Assembly (NCBI GenBank): GCA_024345305.1
Contig: BRON01000010.1
Span: forward strand, 868,001-932,000
Direction of reading: 5' to 3'
Origin: Mrakia gelida
Taxonomy: Eukaryota; Basidiomycota; Tremellomycetes; Cystofilobasidiales; Mrakiaceae
DNA: 64,000 nucleotides
Shown: positions 12,901 to 24,832 of the stretch, one piece after another
Layout of the letters: the number at the start of each line of letters is the position of its first letter
Position numbering within the stretch: position 1 is the first letter of the stretch
Program-made: the position numbers and the translations under genes
The notes under the pieces: model-generated
Databases searched by the model: none
What the model was told of the DNA's origin: nothing
The model's input: only the letters and a program-made list of their open reading frames with translations

Positions 12901-15154
12901 CGACGTCGTCATGGCTCGTATCGTCCTCAAGAACGACTGGCTCGAAGAGGAATGCGGCAACATGGCTCGGGAAGGTCTCCGAACGCTCGTCGTAGGGAGG
13001 AAGAAGCTGACGGAAGCGAGTTACAGGGAGTTTGAGGCGAGGTACCATCAGGCTAGGACGAGGACGGAGGATAGGAACGAGGCGATGGCGAAGGTTGTTG
13101 GAGAGAGTTTGGAGAAGGATTTGGAGTTGTTGGCGTTGACGGGGGTGGAGGATAAGTTGCAGGAGGATGTGAAGAGTACGTTGGAGCTGTTGAGGAATGC
13201 GGGGATCAAGATTTGGTGAGTGTCTTTGGAGGACGAGAGGAGGGGGAGGAGAGGAGGGGACGCGTTCGTTTCGTCGTGCTGACTGACCTCGTTTCGCCGT
13301 CGTCGCTTCTTTCGTTGGATCAACAGGATGCTCACGGGAGACAAGATCGAAACCGCTACCTGCATCGCCATCTCCAGTAAACTCGTCGCTCGAGGACAGT
13401 ACATCCATCAAGTCGCCAAACGTTCGTAGCATTCCTCTTCTCTCATCCTCTTCCTCCTCTCTCTCCCTCCCGCTGACCTTTTCTCCTTCCCTACTCTGCT
13501 CCAGTCCGAACCCCCGAAGACATCCGCGACCAACTCGACTTCATCCGTACCAAACTCGACTGCTGCCTCGTCATCGACGGCGAATCCCTTCAACTCTGCC
13601 TCGACCACTTCCAAACCGAATTCATCGACCTCGCCACTCAGCTCTCGTGCGTCGTCGCCTGTCGATGCAGTCCTACCCAGAAAGCCGATATCGCTCGTCT
13701 CATTCGGTCGCATACGAAGAAGAGGGTCTGCTGTATTGGGGATGGAGGGAACGACGTTTCGATGATTCAGGCGGCGGATGTTGGTGAGTCGTCGCGTCGA
13801 GCTCGTCGTCTTCTTTCCTTCTCGAGCTTCTTCTGACTTAAAGCTTCTTTGTTTGTGATCTCAGGTCTCGGAATCGTTGGGAAAGAAGGGAAACAAGCCT
13901 CAGTACGTCCCCTCTCTCCTCTCCACTACTCTCTCTCTCTTCCCTCCCTCCAACTCACTCGTCTCGCTCCTCCCTCTTTGCAGCTCGCCGCCGACTTCTC
14001 CATCACCCAATTCAGCTTCGTCACCAAACTCCTCGTCTGGCACGGTCGAAACTCGTACAAACGGTCTGCCAAACTCGCTCAGTTCGTGATCCATCGAGGT
14101 CTCATCATCTCCGTGATGCAGGCCGTCTTCTCAGCCATCTTCTACTTCGCGCCCATCGCACTCTACCAAGGATGGCTCATGATCGGATACGCGACGTTCT
14201 ACACCATGGCGCCGGTGTTCTCGCTCGTGCTGGATAGGGACGTGAACGAGGATGTGGCGTTGCTTTATCCGGAGCTTTATAAGGAGTTGACGAAGGTGAG
14301 TTGGATGAGATGTTTCGGAGCCAGACGCGAGGAATGGTGCTGACTTCCCCACCTCCTGTTCGTTGCGGTCTTCTTTCGCAGGGTCGATCGTTATCGTACA
14401 AGACCTTCTTTACCTGGACGCTCATCTCAGTCTACCAAGGTTCGTCGTCGTCGTCCCTCCCTCCCTCCCTTCTGCTCGTTTCCTCGACGCGTCGAACTCT
14501 CGTCCTGACTCTCCTCTCTTCTTTTCCCTCCTCGCTGCGCCTCGCAGGTGGAGCAATCATGATCATGTCCCTCCTCCTCTTCGAAACCGAGTTCCAAAAC
14601 ATCGTCGCCATCTCCTTCACCGCCCTCATCCTCAACGAACTCATCATGGTCGCGCTCGAGATCACGACTTGGTGAGCCGCTGTCATTCCCTTCTCGTCCT
14701 CGCTCGAACGCCTTCCCTGACTGACCCAGTTCTCTTCGGCGCTCGTTTTGATAGGCATCTCTACATGGTCATCTCCGAAATCGTCACCTTCATCTTCTAC
14801 GGTCTCTCGATGGCTTTGCTACCGGAGTACTTCGGTTCGTTCCTCCCTTCCCCTGCTCTCCCTCTCGACGCGTCGCGATTCCGCCGCTCACTTTCTCTTC
14901 CTTCTTCCTCTTCAGATCTCTCCTTCGTCATCTCGTCTCGGTTCGCATGGAAAGTCGCGCTCATCGTCGCTGTCAGGTAGGTCCCGCTTCCCCCTTCTCC
15001 CACTTCCTTTCGAGAGCTCGCGAGAGGGTGGAGGACGTCGCTGACTTCGTTCGTTCGTTGGTTCGGTTCATCTCAAAGCTCCCTCCCTCTCTACGTCGTC
15101 AAGGTCATTCAGAGGACGTTCCGACCAGCTACTTACGCTAAACTCGCAACGTAG
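9963..15154 (+). CDS. NEO1: Neo1-type P4 ATPase, phospholipid flippase
   Basis: P4-type ATPase of the Neo1/ATP9 class, expected in Golgi and endosomal membranes, moving aminophospholipids to the cytosolic leaflet. About 17 exons. After an acidic N-terminus comes the class signature [20 protein letters not shown] (about 10520-10580). The TM4 motif PISL is split by an intron (about 11700-11850). DKTGTLTQN, with the phosphorylated Asp, is at 11981-12007; the nucleotide-binding [12 protein letters not shown] is at about 12560-12595; [10 protein letters not shown] is at about 13328; [16 protein letters not shown] is at about 13738-13785. Several C-terminal membrane spans follow to TAG at 15152-15154. 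Neo1 family members act without a Cdc50 subunit. The start is the first ATG of its frame. The junction after the acidic N-terminus is ambiguous: I prefer GTGAGT at about 10239 to the CTTTCAG acceptor at about 10402, which keeps the phase. Confidence 0.94.
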
Positions 15155-16261
15155 ATTCTGGTTTCGTCGCTCGTGTTGGGGTCGGTCGCGGGCGGATTCA
15201 TGACTTTACGAAACGAAACGACAAGGAACTACCAGAAGGCTGGCGAGAGATAAAGGCAACTTGAAGAGGGATGACGGTTTGCTGGCTCTCTGAGAAGCTG
15301 GACAGCGAGGAGTCGTAGATTCATTGAGTCAACAGAGAGATTCTCGAAACGAAGGCGAAGCCGAGAACGCGACAGTCGTTTACTGAGGGCAGAGGATTTC
15401 TTTCGCTCCGGAATCTATGTGAGCACAGGCTCAGAAGGCTACGAGCCTCCATGTCAAGACGGAAGCCGGTCTCACCAGAGGAAACACGACCCAACCGTCG
15501 TTCGGAGCCGGTCAAAGTCAGGCGCGTCGTCGAACTCGCTTGCTGCCTTCCCTTCTTCTCCTTCCCCTTGATGAACGCACCGCCTGCACGAACAGCTCCG
15601 GCAAAATCGAGTTCGGCTTTCGTCCTCTTTCGGAGATGAGAAGGAGGGAAGGAAGCACAGGAGAAACAAAGGAGAAGGCAGAGTCGCGAGCTCCGCCTCC
15701 CTGCGGGACCCGGACGACGCGTCGTGTTCCCATCTCAACCAGTTCCTTCCTTCTCCTTCAAAGCCACCTTTCTGCACCTTCCCTGTCTCGTCGTCAGCTC
15801 CTCTCTTCCCTCTCAGCAACGAATCTAACAGAAAAATCATCTACACCAAACAACCCTTTGAGTCACCAATTTCCGCGGGGATCTTCACCTCCTGAAACCC
15901 CTCTCTTCCTTCGCACTCCTCCCTTCCTCCAAACCGCCAGCTTCTCTCTCCCTCCCCTCTTTCGCTTCGTCTTCTCTTCTCTCTCTCCCCCTCGCTCTCC
16001 CTCGGACGCTCCCCTTCCAGCGTTGAGGTCCTCGAGAGAGGCCGCTTAGGATCCCGTTCCATCGTACGCCACCTCGAGCCTTCAGCCCAAGCTCAACACG
16101 AGAGGAGGAAGCAAGGGTGAGCTTTTGAAGTTCTTCTCTTTCGACGTGGGCTCGTATGGCTCTTTCCTTACGCTGATATACCCACCTCACTCCTCCTGTG
16201 TAGACTTCCAACCCTCTACCCTCTTCATCCTTCTACGCTATCTCAGGAAGCTTGCTCGCAC
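15155..16261. other. Intergenic region upstream of the Rab-like gene
   Basis: About 1.1 kb holding the NEO1 3' end and the promoter and 5' untranslated region of the Rab-like gene. The minus strand has open frames between about 15840 and 15320 with no recognisable motif; one reads FAGAVRAGGAFIKGK near 15600. No gene can be supported. Pyrimidine-rich tracts dominate 15900-16260. Confidence 0.5.
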
Positions 16262-18449
16262 ATGGCGACGTCTTCCTCCTCCTCTCCTTCCTCCTCCTCT
16301 TCCTCCGGTGGTCGCCTTCCTCCCCATCGCTCCAAAACCATATCCCATCCAACTCCTCCTCCAATGCACTACCAGACCTCCAACTCCCCCTCCCCCTTCC
16401 CTCACTCGGCCTCCTCTACCTCGTCTCATCCTCTCAAGCACTCGTCAACGGTCCCGACTTCTCAATCGTCCGGCAACCTTCGAACCAACGTCCTTCGCTC
16501 GCGAACAGTCCTAGACGCTCCTTCACGCTCGGGATTCATAGACTCGGGAGCAGGGAAGGAGGTAGAGGCCAAGGTGGTCTTGCTGGGTACTCAGAGTGTG
16601 GGGAAGACGACCTTCATCCATCGGTACACGAAACGGGAATGGATGGGAAGCTCGAATCCGACCATCTCAGCCAACATCTCGACGAGGAAAAACTACGTGA
16701 ACGGCGTAAAGGTCAAGCTTCAGGTGAGCTCAGTGTATCTGTCTTCGCTTCGGTGCTGGAGAAGGGTTTTCGCTAGGCGGGAGGGTCTCGCGGCTGAGCC
16801 GAGGTCGAAGGGAGGGAGGGAGACGACGAGCGCACGAGGAGCTCAGGCCGACGCTTTCGCTCTTCCTTACTCTTTCTCAGCTCACAGCGAGATGCTGACT
16901 TTCTCTTCACCCTTCTCTTCTTCCTCTTCAGATCTGGGACACAGCCGGAGGCGAGAGGTTCCGTGGAATGGTGAGTCTTGCGAGCTCGCTTGTCTCGAAG
17001 GACGAAGGAAGTCGAAGCTGACGATTCTCGTCTTCCCTTTCGTCTCACCTCTCCAGGCCGAACTCTACTAGTGAGTCGAGATCCTTCCTTCCTTTCCCTT
17101 TGAGTTGATCGACCTGACAGGTTCCTTCCCGCATTCACTCCTCCTCGCAAGCCGGCACGCGAACGGTGAGCTCCTGAGTCCCTCGCGTCCCCTCTCTCGC
17201 TCTCCTCCTGTGCACGTTTTGCTCGACCTGACCGTTCTAAATCGCCTCTTCTTCCACCTCAGTCGCCATCCTCCTTTGTAAGCTCTAAACTCTGGTCCTC
17301 GGGTCTGAGCTGCACTGCTCTCGCTGATCTTGGACTGCTTCGCTCTCGTTCTCATTCCTCCCTCGCAGACGACATCACCAATCGCCAAACTTTCCACGAT
17401 CTCAAGGACTGGATCAAGGAGCTTAAGGACAAGACTCAAACGGATACCATCATTCACGTCGTAGGATCCAAGAGCGACCTTCGATCGACTGCTGGAGAGG
17501 AGGCAGTCGAGTTCGTTCTTCTTTTTCACGCGTCGAAGTTCGAGCCTGGACGCGCTTTCCTCTTCTTTCGTCCGTTCGAAGGCTGATGTCTTTGACTTCT
17601 CCTCTGTGCAATCACAGTATCGCCTACGCTCGTCGTCACCTCCGATCCTGGCTCTATCCCGAACCTCCTCCACCACCGATCTCCTCCCAACCCACCTCCG
17701 CGCCCCTCATTCGACCAACAGTCCCCTCCCCAGCTTCCTCTCGCTTCGGTTTCAGCGTCTCCTCTCGACCACAAGCACTCGCTCCAGCTCCCACTCCTCC
17801 CGCTCTGGTCACACCCTCTCGAGAGGAGTTCCCGACCTTCTCTCGTCGCCAAACCGGCAGCTCGACCTTCTCCTCTCGCGAGCGACCTCAGTCTGGAGAC
17901 TGGGCGGGAGGATCCACCATGGAGAACGAGCGACCGACTCACGAGAGGCGAGGCTCGAGGAGGAAGAGTGAGGAGTGGGGAAGGACCACCACCTCGGACG
18001 GAATGGACGGGGCTGAGGTCGTTGGAGGAGGTGCGATTGAACGACGAAGGACGGGAAGCTCGCTCACGTTTGCGAGGGACGATAGGGACGGAGATCAGTG
18101 GGGGGGGGTTCAGGTAGAGGATGGAGAGGATGGTATCAGGATCTGGGAGTGTTCGGCGTTGAAGAACCAAGGTGAGTTTCCATTCTCGTTCTCGTTCCAG
18201 ACGAAGACGAAGACGAAGGGAAACTGAACTCGACGCGACCTCGACTGACTCGTTTTCCTTTTCACTTCTTCTCACCCAGGAATCGACGACATCTTCAACT
18301 TCATCACCCACCAGCTCATTCTTCGAGGAGATCGGATCCAGAAGGAGAAGGAGAGAAGGGACAGGGAGAGCGTCAACTTGACTCCCGCCGAGTTCGAGGC
18401 GCCGAAGAAATCGACCTCCAAGACGGCTTCGGACTGCTGCTCGGTGTAG
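16262..18449 (+). CDS. Atypical Rab-like small GTPase with long insertion
   Basis: Ras-superfamily GTPase of the Rab type, probably a membrane-traffic switch. An N-terminal extension of about 100 Ser/Pro/His-rich residues precedes the P-loop GTQSVGKTTF (about 16590). Switch II reads WDTAGGERFRGM (about 16935-16968), so the usual catalytic Gln after DTAG is Gly. After YDITNRQTFHDLKDWIKELK the G4 motif is GSKSDL instead of NKxD. About 170 low-complexity residues then separate G4 from the G5-like ECSALKNQGIDDIF (about 18150-18290). The C-terminus, SDCCSV, has two Cys suited to prenylation. There are about eight exons, several tiny. The start ATG follows an untranslated leader. Altered Gln and Asn positions suggest slow GTP hydrolysis and altered base contact; this is inference. 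The closest Rab subgroup cannot be named from sequence alone. Confidence 0.85.
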
Positions 18450-19212
18450 ATCCTCCCCTTCGACCTCATCAAAACTCGCATATCTTTCCTCGCCATCCCT
18501 TGTATCTCTCCCTCGGCCACTGAAACCATCCCAAAACGTCCGACACCTCCTCGCAACCTTACCTCATCGACTCGACGCGCCTCCTCCCTCCTCAGATCGA
18601 CACCTCTTCACGAACCTCAACGACCCCTCTCTCTCTCGTACTCTCCCCTCCTCTCACGCCTACCCATACCCGTCGTCTCTTCGCACCTTCTCGTCGCTAG
18701 CTTTCTTCACGCGCAACCCACTGTATCCATCTCCCTCGCTCCCCTCGTCCTCCTCTTCCTTACATCGCTCCTTCCCGCTCGTTACTTTTCTGCTGCTCCT
18801 GCTTTGTCCTACGCTCTACTTTTCTCTCTTCACTCACGGACACACAACGACACGACCTTTCATGCCCCCCTAGTCTATACCACTCTCTCTCCTTAGTCTT
18901 CACGTTTTGACTTCGAGCGACACACCCCCCCTTCTCCTGCATATACCCACTTCTCGCTATGGTCCCCTGTATACCGGTTTCTAGCTTACTCGTTACGTCT
19001 CTGGGTACAACAACTCGCATAGGATTACGATATAACTCGGCTCGAATCGAGAGGGGAACGAGACGCGTCGTCGCTCCGTCGAAGTCGACGAGCCGGTTGG
19101 TTTGCGTGGCTGTTCGTCGAAAGCGAGCCGGGGGCTGAATGATCTTCGGAGTATCGAGTCTACTTCCGTCCGAAAGGCTAGGAATGAAGGAAATTAAACC
19201 TTCCTAGGGCTG
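18450..19212. other. Intergenic, 3' end of the Rab-like gene
   Basis: Pyrimidine-rich sequence after the Rab-like stop codon, then AT-richer sequence from about 18950. No coding region or RNA gene is seen. A GACGCGTC-type palindrome lies near 19062, upstream of family copy 1. Confidence 0.5.
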
Positions 19213-19290
19213 TGTTCAAGAAAGGTTCGAGTCCGATCGGGACGCGAGGACGATCGTCCTTCGAGCGAACCCTCTCCTCCCTCAACTTCC
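19213..19290 (+). promoter_or_regulatory. Conserved upstream block, family copy 1
   Basis: This block shares the ordered words AAGAAA, GAGTCCGATCG, GACGATCGTCCTTC, GAGCGAAC, CTCTCC and CAACTTCC with sequences directly before the start codons of the two paralogues at 20424-20513 and 28011-28092. It ends 21 bases before the ATG of copy 1. It is probably core promoter and 5' leader kept after duplication. Confidence 0.65.
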
Positions 19291-19311
19291 ACGCCCTCCC
19301 CTGCCTTTCTC

Positions 19312-20199
19312 ATGACCTTCGACTTTCACGCCATCCTCGACCTTCACACCATCCGTCTTGTCCCCACCCAATTCTACGACTCCGACTGGGACGGCAACGA
19401 AATCCCCATCACCGTCACCTGGCCTCCCTACGACCCAACCGAACTCCCAACTTCGTCCTCGCCCACCAAGCGCTCTTCAACGACGTTTTCAAGGCCGTCG
19501 GAGCAACAGGACACTCCTGCTTCAATTTCGAGCAGAAGCATGTTGATATGATCCAGCTCGGGATTGTTGGGGTACTGGAGGAGGGGGGGCATGGGATTGT
19601 GATCGTGAGGGAAGAGTTGGGAAAGCTGAACGAGTGGGAGGAGGAGGTGTTGACGAGGTTCGCTCGAGCGATTGTTTACGCTCTCATTGTGGTAGAGAGT
19701 TTGGAGGAGTGGGAGGAGGGAAAGCTGGTAGATGTACCTTGGTTCGCTCTGACCAATGATGTGAGGCGTCAGGCTACTCCTGAGGAGGATATCAGTCATT
19801 GTGAGCTCGACTCTCTACCCGTCCCGTCGAACTCCTCAGTCTGTACGACTTGTTCGTTTTGGAAGTCTAGCTGACCTCCCCAGCGATTTTTTCCTCGATC
19901 TCGAAGTTACGGAATGGTTTGAAGCTCAGAAGTCCGTCGTTCCACCCTTCTGACGGCTCGCCTTTCCGCTTCGGGACGGCTGACTTCCAACCTTCTCGCT
20001 CCTCAACAGATCCGAACACCCCTTGAGCGACACGATCTCGGATACCAATATCACTGGGACATCTGAACAGGTCGCGGAGTTTTCTAGTGGGAGCTTAGAA
20101 GCAGAGAGAGAAGAAGGGCGCGTCGAGGACGGGAACGGGAAGGCTTCGAGCTCGAGCGCGTTTTATTTCTCTTGCAGACCCTCTGGTTTTCTCTCTTAG
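19312..20199 (+). pseudogene. Unknown family X, copy 1, frameshifted
   Basis: Copy 1 of a three-member family not recognised from known domains. Homologous exons: 19312-19800, 19907-19931 (25 nt) and 20010-20199, matching the intron positions of copy 2. Conserved words include LAHQALF, FEQKHVDMIQLG, LEEGGHG, LNEWEEE and VVESLEEWEEG; the end of exon 1 is rich in Glu and Trp. Exon 1 is one base short of the phase needed: where copy 2 has CTCCCAAACTTC this copy has CTCCCAACTTC (about 19446-19456), so the frame from the ATG ends at about 19551. Restoring one base gives about 234 residues. It is either a young pseudogene or a sequence error. Intron 2 uses a GTCCGT donor and a CTGAC branch. An alternative is a non-ATG start in the second frame, but that N-terminus has no similarity to the paralogues. 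Confidence 0.7.
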
Positions 20200-20423
20200 C
20201 CCTCTAGAATTGCTACTTGAGTCTTTGGTTATCGTCACTCGGATAGTAGAAGCACGATGATTTGGGTCTGAGATCATCCGAACGCGAGCAGGAGACGCGT
20301 CGCTCGACCGTCGTCCTTGAGTTCCGTAGCACAAACAGAGTAGTCTCGGGTGATTGAGTTTGTCTCCACTCCGCGGTTCTGACTCTCATGCTCATTGTGA
20401 AGCCAAGGAAAGAAGTATTTTTC

Positions 20424-20513
20424 TGCTCAAGAAATGATTTGAGCCCGATCGAGCGACGATCGTCTTTTCCCGCGAGCGAACTCTCTCCTCCTTTCTCTCT
20501 CCCTCCAACTTCC
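20424..20513 (+). promoter_or_regulatory. Conserved upstream block, family copy 2
   Basis: This block carries the same ordered words as the copy 1 and copy 3 blocks (AAGAAATGATTTGAGCCCG, GATCG, GACGATCGTC, GCGAGCGAACTCTCTCC, CAACTTCC). It ends nine bases before the copy 2 ATG. A GACGCGTC palindrome lies about 130 bases further upstream. Confidence 0.68.
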
Positions 20514-20522
20514 ACCCCCCTC

Positions 20523-21306
20523 ATGTCCTCCGACCTCCTCACCATCCGAAAAGTCCCCTCTGTCATCCTCGGCGAAGAGTTCAGCTACCAATTCGACCCC
20601 AACGAGCTCCCAAACTTCATCCTCGCCCACCAAGCTCTCTTCGACTCCGTCTTCAAGTCCATCGGAGCCACCCGCCACGCCGTCTTCGGGTTCGAACAGA
20701 AGCATGTCCCTATGATCGAACTCGGAGTGGTGGAGGTACTCGAGGAAGGAGGCCATGGGTTGTTGATTGAGAGGAAGGGACGATTGAACGAATGGGAACG
20801 AGAGCTGCTTATCAGGTTCGCTCAAGCGATTGTGTTTGTTGTTGTGGTGGTGGAGAGTCTGGAAGGATGGGAGGAAGGAGCGCTGGTGAACGCGCCGTAC
20901 TTCTCGATAGTCGACTCGGTTGTACTGCAGGAGAGTCCTGAGGCAGAGATCCGTCGTTGTGAGCCCAAACTTCCCGTCCCCGTCCCTTTGCTCGTTTCGG
21001 GAGCTGACCTCGCCGAGCTTTTATGTTTTGTCTTCAAGTCACAGAATGGTTTGAGGCTCACAAGTCCGTCGTGGGATCAGCTGATGAAGCTCTGCTGGTG
21101 TCGTTTCTTGGTGAAGAAGACGAGACGAGCGGGAGCGACGACGGCTGACCTTTTTGTTGCTCCACGACAGATCTAATCTCCCCTTGAGCAGCGGCAAGGC
21201 TCCCGATACTCCTATGGATGCGGTACTTGAGCGGATCGCAGAGTCTTTGAGCAGTAGCATAAAAGCAGGGAAGGAAGGGGCAGCGGCCAAGGACGGGAAG
21301 TCTTGA
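20523..21306 (+). CDS. Unknown family X, copy 2, intact
   Basis: Intact reference member, 198 residues from exons 20523-20958, 21039-21063 and 21171-21306. No known domain is recognised. There is no signal peptide, and no clear membrane helix apart from a short Val-rich run (about residues 105-115). Conserved features: FDPNELPNFILAHQALFDSV, FGFEQKHVPMIELG, LEEGGHG, GRLNEWERELL, RFAQAI, VVESLEGWEEG, then TEWFEAHK encoded by the 25-nt middle exon, and a C-terminal ESLSSSIKAGKE tail. If intron 2 were retained the frame would end at TGA 21146-21148; all three copies share the GGCTGAC branch and ACAG acceptor, so splicing is preferred. The gene is convergent with NUP85, 107 bases away. Possible roles are unknown; the acidic, Trp/Glu-rich helix-like core suggests a soluble protein. 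Confidence 0.72.
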
Positions 21307-21413
21307 AGATTCGATGGTCGTCGTCGTCGCTCTCTCGCTGCTGCCTTCAGAACGCACAGCCTCTCCTCTTCCCCAATAGTACAAGCTCAAGTGAGATAAA
21401 GATCATCATCAGA

Positions 21414-24400
21414 TCAACCCAACACCTCCCTAGCAAGATACCTCGCCAGCGCCAACCGCACAACCTCCAGCCCTTTCAGCGCCGAACTCCAACCCTGCTC
21501 TCTCTCCTGTTCCCGTTTCCGCTCCTCCTCCGAGATCCCACTAGGCCCAGATCCGTTCGAGAGCCTCGGCCGAGGCTTGGGTCGACTAGGTTGACGTTTG
21601 GAGGTCTGAAGGTTGACGAGGTGGGTGAGGTAGTCGGATGGGGAGTGGGAGGAGGCGGAGACGACTTCTTCGAGGTGACGGAGGAGTTCGTAGGCGTCCG
21701 AGGAGGGGATGAGGATTTCGGGATCTGGGAGGGGAGAAGGGGATGTTTGAAAGGTAAGAGGGAAGGAGGAAGGAGAAGGGAGGGGAGGGGAAGAAGAAGA
21801 GTGTGAGTGTCGAAGACGCGACGAGAGGAAAGCAACACGACGACGCCCCAACGAAATGAAGACAGACTCACCCTCGAGCAAAGGGACCGAGTCGATGAGG
21901 AGGACAGCCCAGAAACCCATCGGGGCGACTCCGTTGACGAGCATCTTCACCAGCAGCTCAGCAGCCTTCCTCTTCTCTCCAACTCCGTACGCTTCGAGGA
22001 AGTCTCGGTACATCGGGAGGAAGCTGAGCTTGCTGGCGAGGACGGAGAAGGTAGGGTTGGAGAGGGACGCTTCCTGGTGATGCGAGAAGGGGTGCTCGTC
22101 GTGAGAAGCGTGGTGTTGCGAGGACGAAGGGCCGGCGATGAAGTGAGGAGAATCGGGGGAGAAGAGGGAGGGAGGGATGGAGTTGACGTGCTTGATGAAC
22201 TCGATTGGGCCTGGAGAGGGAGAAACGATAGAAGCCGCGTGCAAAAGAATCAGTTCGAGGGAGAGGAAGAGTTCAGAGATGGAGAAGGAAGGACGAGAAC
22301 GAACCTTTTCGAACGTATTCGTCGAGGACCTTCTCGGCGATCACACCCAGCCGACGACCGTCTGCAGCTCGAACACAGTACGCGACGGCGACACCGTAGT
22401 TTCGTCGACGAATCATCTGCTCTCCAGCCATCTGTGAAGAGGAGAGAAAGGAGGGAAGAGTCAGCTCCAACGTCGACGCGTCTTCGAAAAACAACGCGAG
22501 TCGAACTCACCCTCAACAGCGTTCTCGATTCCTCCTCGAGACCATACGATTGCATCCTGTTCGATCAAAGCAAGCAGTTAATCGTCAGTGTCGCGTCGAA
22601 GATCGCTAATACGAAGAGACCTCGCAGTACTCACATCTTGAAAACCTCATCGACCTTCTCCTCATCCACCGCGTCCTTCTCCTCCCCTCCCTCCATCTCC
22701 AACGCAACCCTCTCCAACAGCACTCCAATCCTCCTCCTCCCTTCCTCTCCACACGTCCCCAAGTAAGCACACGCAATCCTCCACAACCCTCTATCGCTCC
22801 CCAAATGCTCCGCGTACTCCAGCACGAAATGATCCCTCAACGACCTCTCCCTCTCCTCCAGCTTCTCCTCCAGCACGCCCACCTTCTCCAGCAGGTCCGT
22901 GAGATGGGTAGCGAGCCAGATGGACGAGAGCGAAGTGTTGGCGAGGGTGATGGCCTTGGTGAGATCGCTCGAGCAGAGGGCTTGGAGGATGAGCTCCTCG
23001 GGGAGGTAGCCCTCTGGAGGCGAAGGAAGGGAGGAGAGGATGTGGGAGGTTGTTTCCGGGAGGTCGTCTCGTTTGAGAGAAGGTCGAACCCAGATCCCCC
23101 AGGCTCCTAGAGCTTCCTCCCAGTCGGCACTCTCCTCGAGGACTCGTTGCTCCTTTCCTTCGAGGACTTCGAGCAGTTCGTTGACTCGAGATTCGAGCTC
23201 GTCCCCTTCCTCTTCCTCGGCGTCGGTCCAGGATCCTTCGCGAGACCATCCGGCGGTGTTGAGGGTTCGGGTGAGGGTTCGGAGCTGGGATCTCCAGGCT
23301 GAGTGAGCGTTGAGGAAGGAGCGTTCGGTTGAGTAGGAGGAGGAGGAGGAGCGAGGGTAGGCTTCGAGGAGGGAGGAGAGCCGGGGAGCGAGGCGGGAAA
23401 GGGTTGGAGAGGGGTGAGAAGACAGGGTGAGGACGAGTTGGGCTGCTGAAGCGAGGAAACCTCGAAGGAGGGAGCTGAGAAAAAGGGAGGGAGGGGAAAG
23501 GACGAAGGGAGGGAGGTCAGCTCGAGTCGTCTTTGGTTTCGTGGTTCTGGGACCGCCGTTTCCTTCCAAGCTCAGGACTCGAGTCGTTCAAAGGAGAAGA
23601 ACGCCTGGACTCACCGAACAAGATACTCCCAAAACTTCTCATGCTCCCAAGGCCGACTGCCTCCCAAGATCTCAGCTCCTTCCTCGGTCGTGGGTCCCAA
23701 ATCGACCCTGTTCAACCAGTCGAGCAGTTCCTCTCCGACGACTCCCTCCCCCTTTCCATCCTCGGGGATGTAGAGAATCTTGGTGAGATGGAAGATCTGA
23801 GTGATAGCTGCCCATTCAGATTCCTCCTGCGAGTTGTTGTCCGAGGAAGAGGGAGGGAGGGAAGCGAGGTGTTGACGGAGGTTGTCGATGTAGAGGGAGG
23901 CGATTCGAGAGTAGAAGTTGATCTGGGAGGGAGTTGGAAGTCTGGATATGAAGAGGGCGACGCGTCGTGAGCTTCAAGTCGACGAGAAAAAGCGACGAAG
24001 AAGGAACGAGAGGGAGGTCAAGAAAAGGAAGGAAGAGCTCACTCTCGTTGACCTTGACCTCCCGACTGTTGACGACGATCCTCCTCAGCTTGATCAGCGA
24101 TCTTTTGAAGGGTATCGAAGAGGGTGTAGGTTTGAGTGTAGAACTAGAGAGGGCGAAGAAAGAAAGAAAGAAGGATCAGCTTTGAGAGCTCGGGTCGTCT
24201 TGGGAAGGGAAGGAAGGCAGGAAGGGAAGGAAAGAAGAGAGCTCACTGGAACGAGATGACTTGGGAAGGCATCCCATCGTCCAAAGAAGATAGCTCGCTC
24301 GGCGTGGAAGGTGCCCTTCGTAGAAGGAGCTAACGAGCCACTCGCGTTGGGCTGAGACGAAGAGAGAAAGGCGTTCTGGTCAGTCTCAAGAGAGAAGGAG

Positions 24401-24563
24401 CGAACGTCGACCGTCGACCTGAGCTCACCTTTGGAATCGCAAACGCTCCGATCTCTGCCATTCCACTAGGGTTCACAACATGAGACAAGGTACGACCAGA
24501 TGACTGCCATTCGCTGAGTTGACCGGAAGGGATCGGAGCGGGGGAGAAGGAAAGGGAGGCCAT
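21414..24563 (-). CDS. NUP85: Nucleoporin Nup85 (Nup84/Nup107 complex)
   Basis: Structural alpha-helical component of the Y-shaped nuclear pore scaffold. Start MASLSFSPAPIP at 24561-24563, stop TGA at 21414-21416, at least seven exons. The large central exon (about 23480-22635) carries LANTSLSSIWLATHLTDLL and HFVLEYAEHLGSDRGLWRIA, characteristic of the Nup85 helical solenoid. Downstream exons hold GVAVAYCVRAADGRRLGVI, LSFLPMYRDFLEAYGVGEK, APMGFWAVLLIDSVPLLEG and the final LALARYLAREVLG, each matching the order in human NUP85. Length is about 850 residues, slightly above the usual size because of Ser/Glu-rich loops. Nothing looks broken. The last exon contains a long charged low-complexity loop before the terminal helix. 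Confidence 0.92.
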
Positions 24564-24832
24564 CAGAAGAAGGAAGGGGAGGGGAAGGGGAGGAGACGAG
24601 ACGAGGTCGACGTTGAAGCGTTTGAAGGGGACGAGAAGTGAAAGCTCAAGCACGCTTCGTTGTTTTTCGCTTTTGTTTTTCTCAGTCTTCTCTGAGGTTC
24701 AAGGAGAGTGGATGTATATACGCAGAGTGAGTCTGCTCTACCTTCCAAAAATCGTGAGAAGTCATAAGATCATAGCTACAGCACATCTCTCCCTCCGACC
24801 TCCGTCGCCTCGACCTCCCTCCTCTCTCTCGC

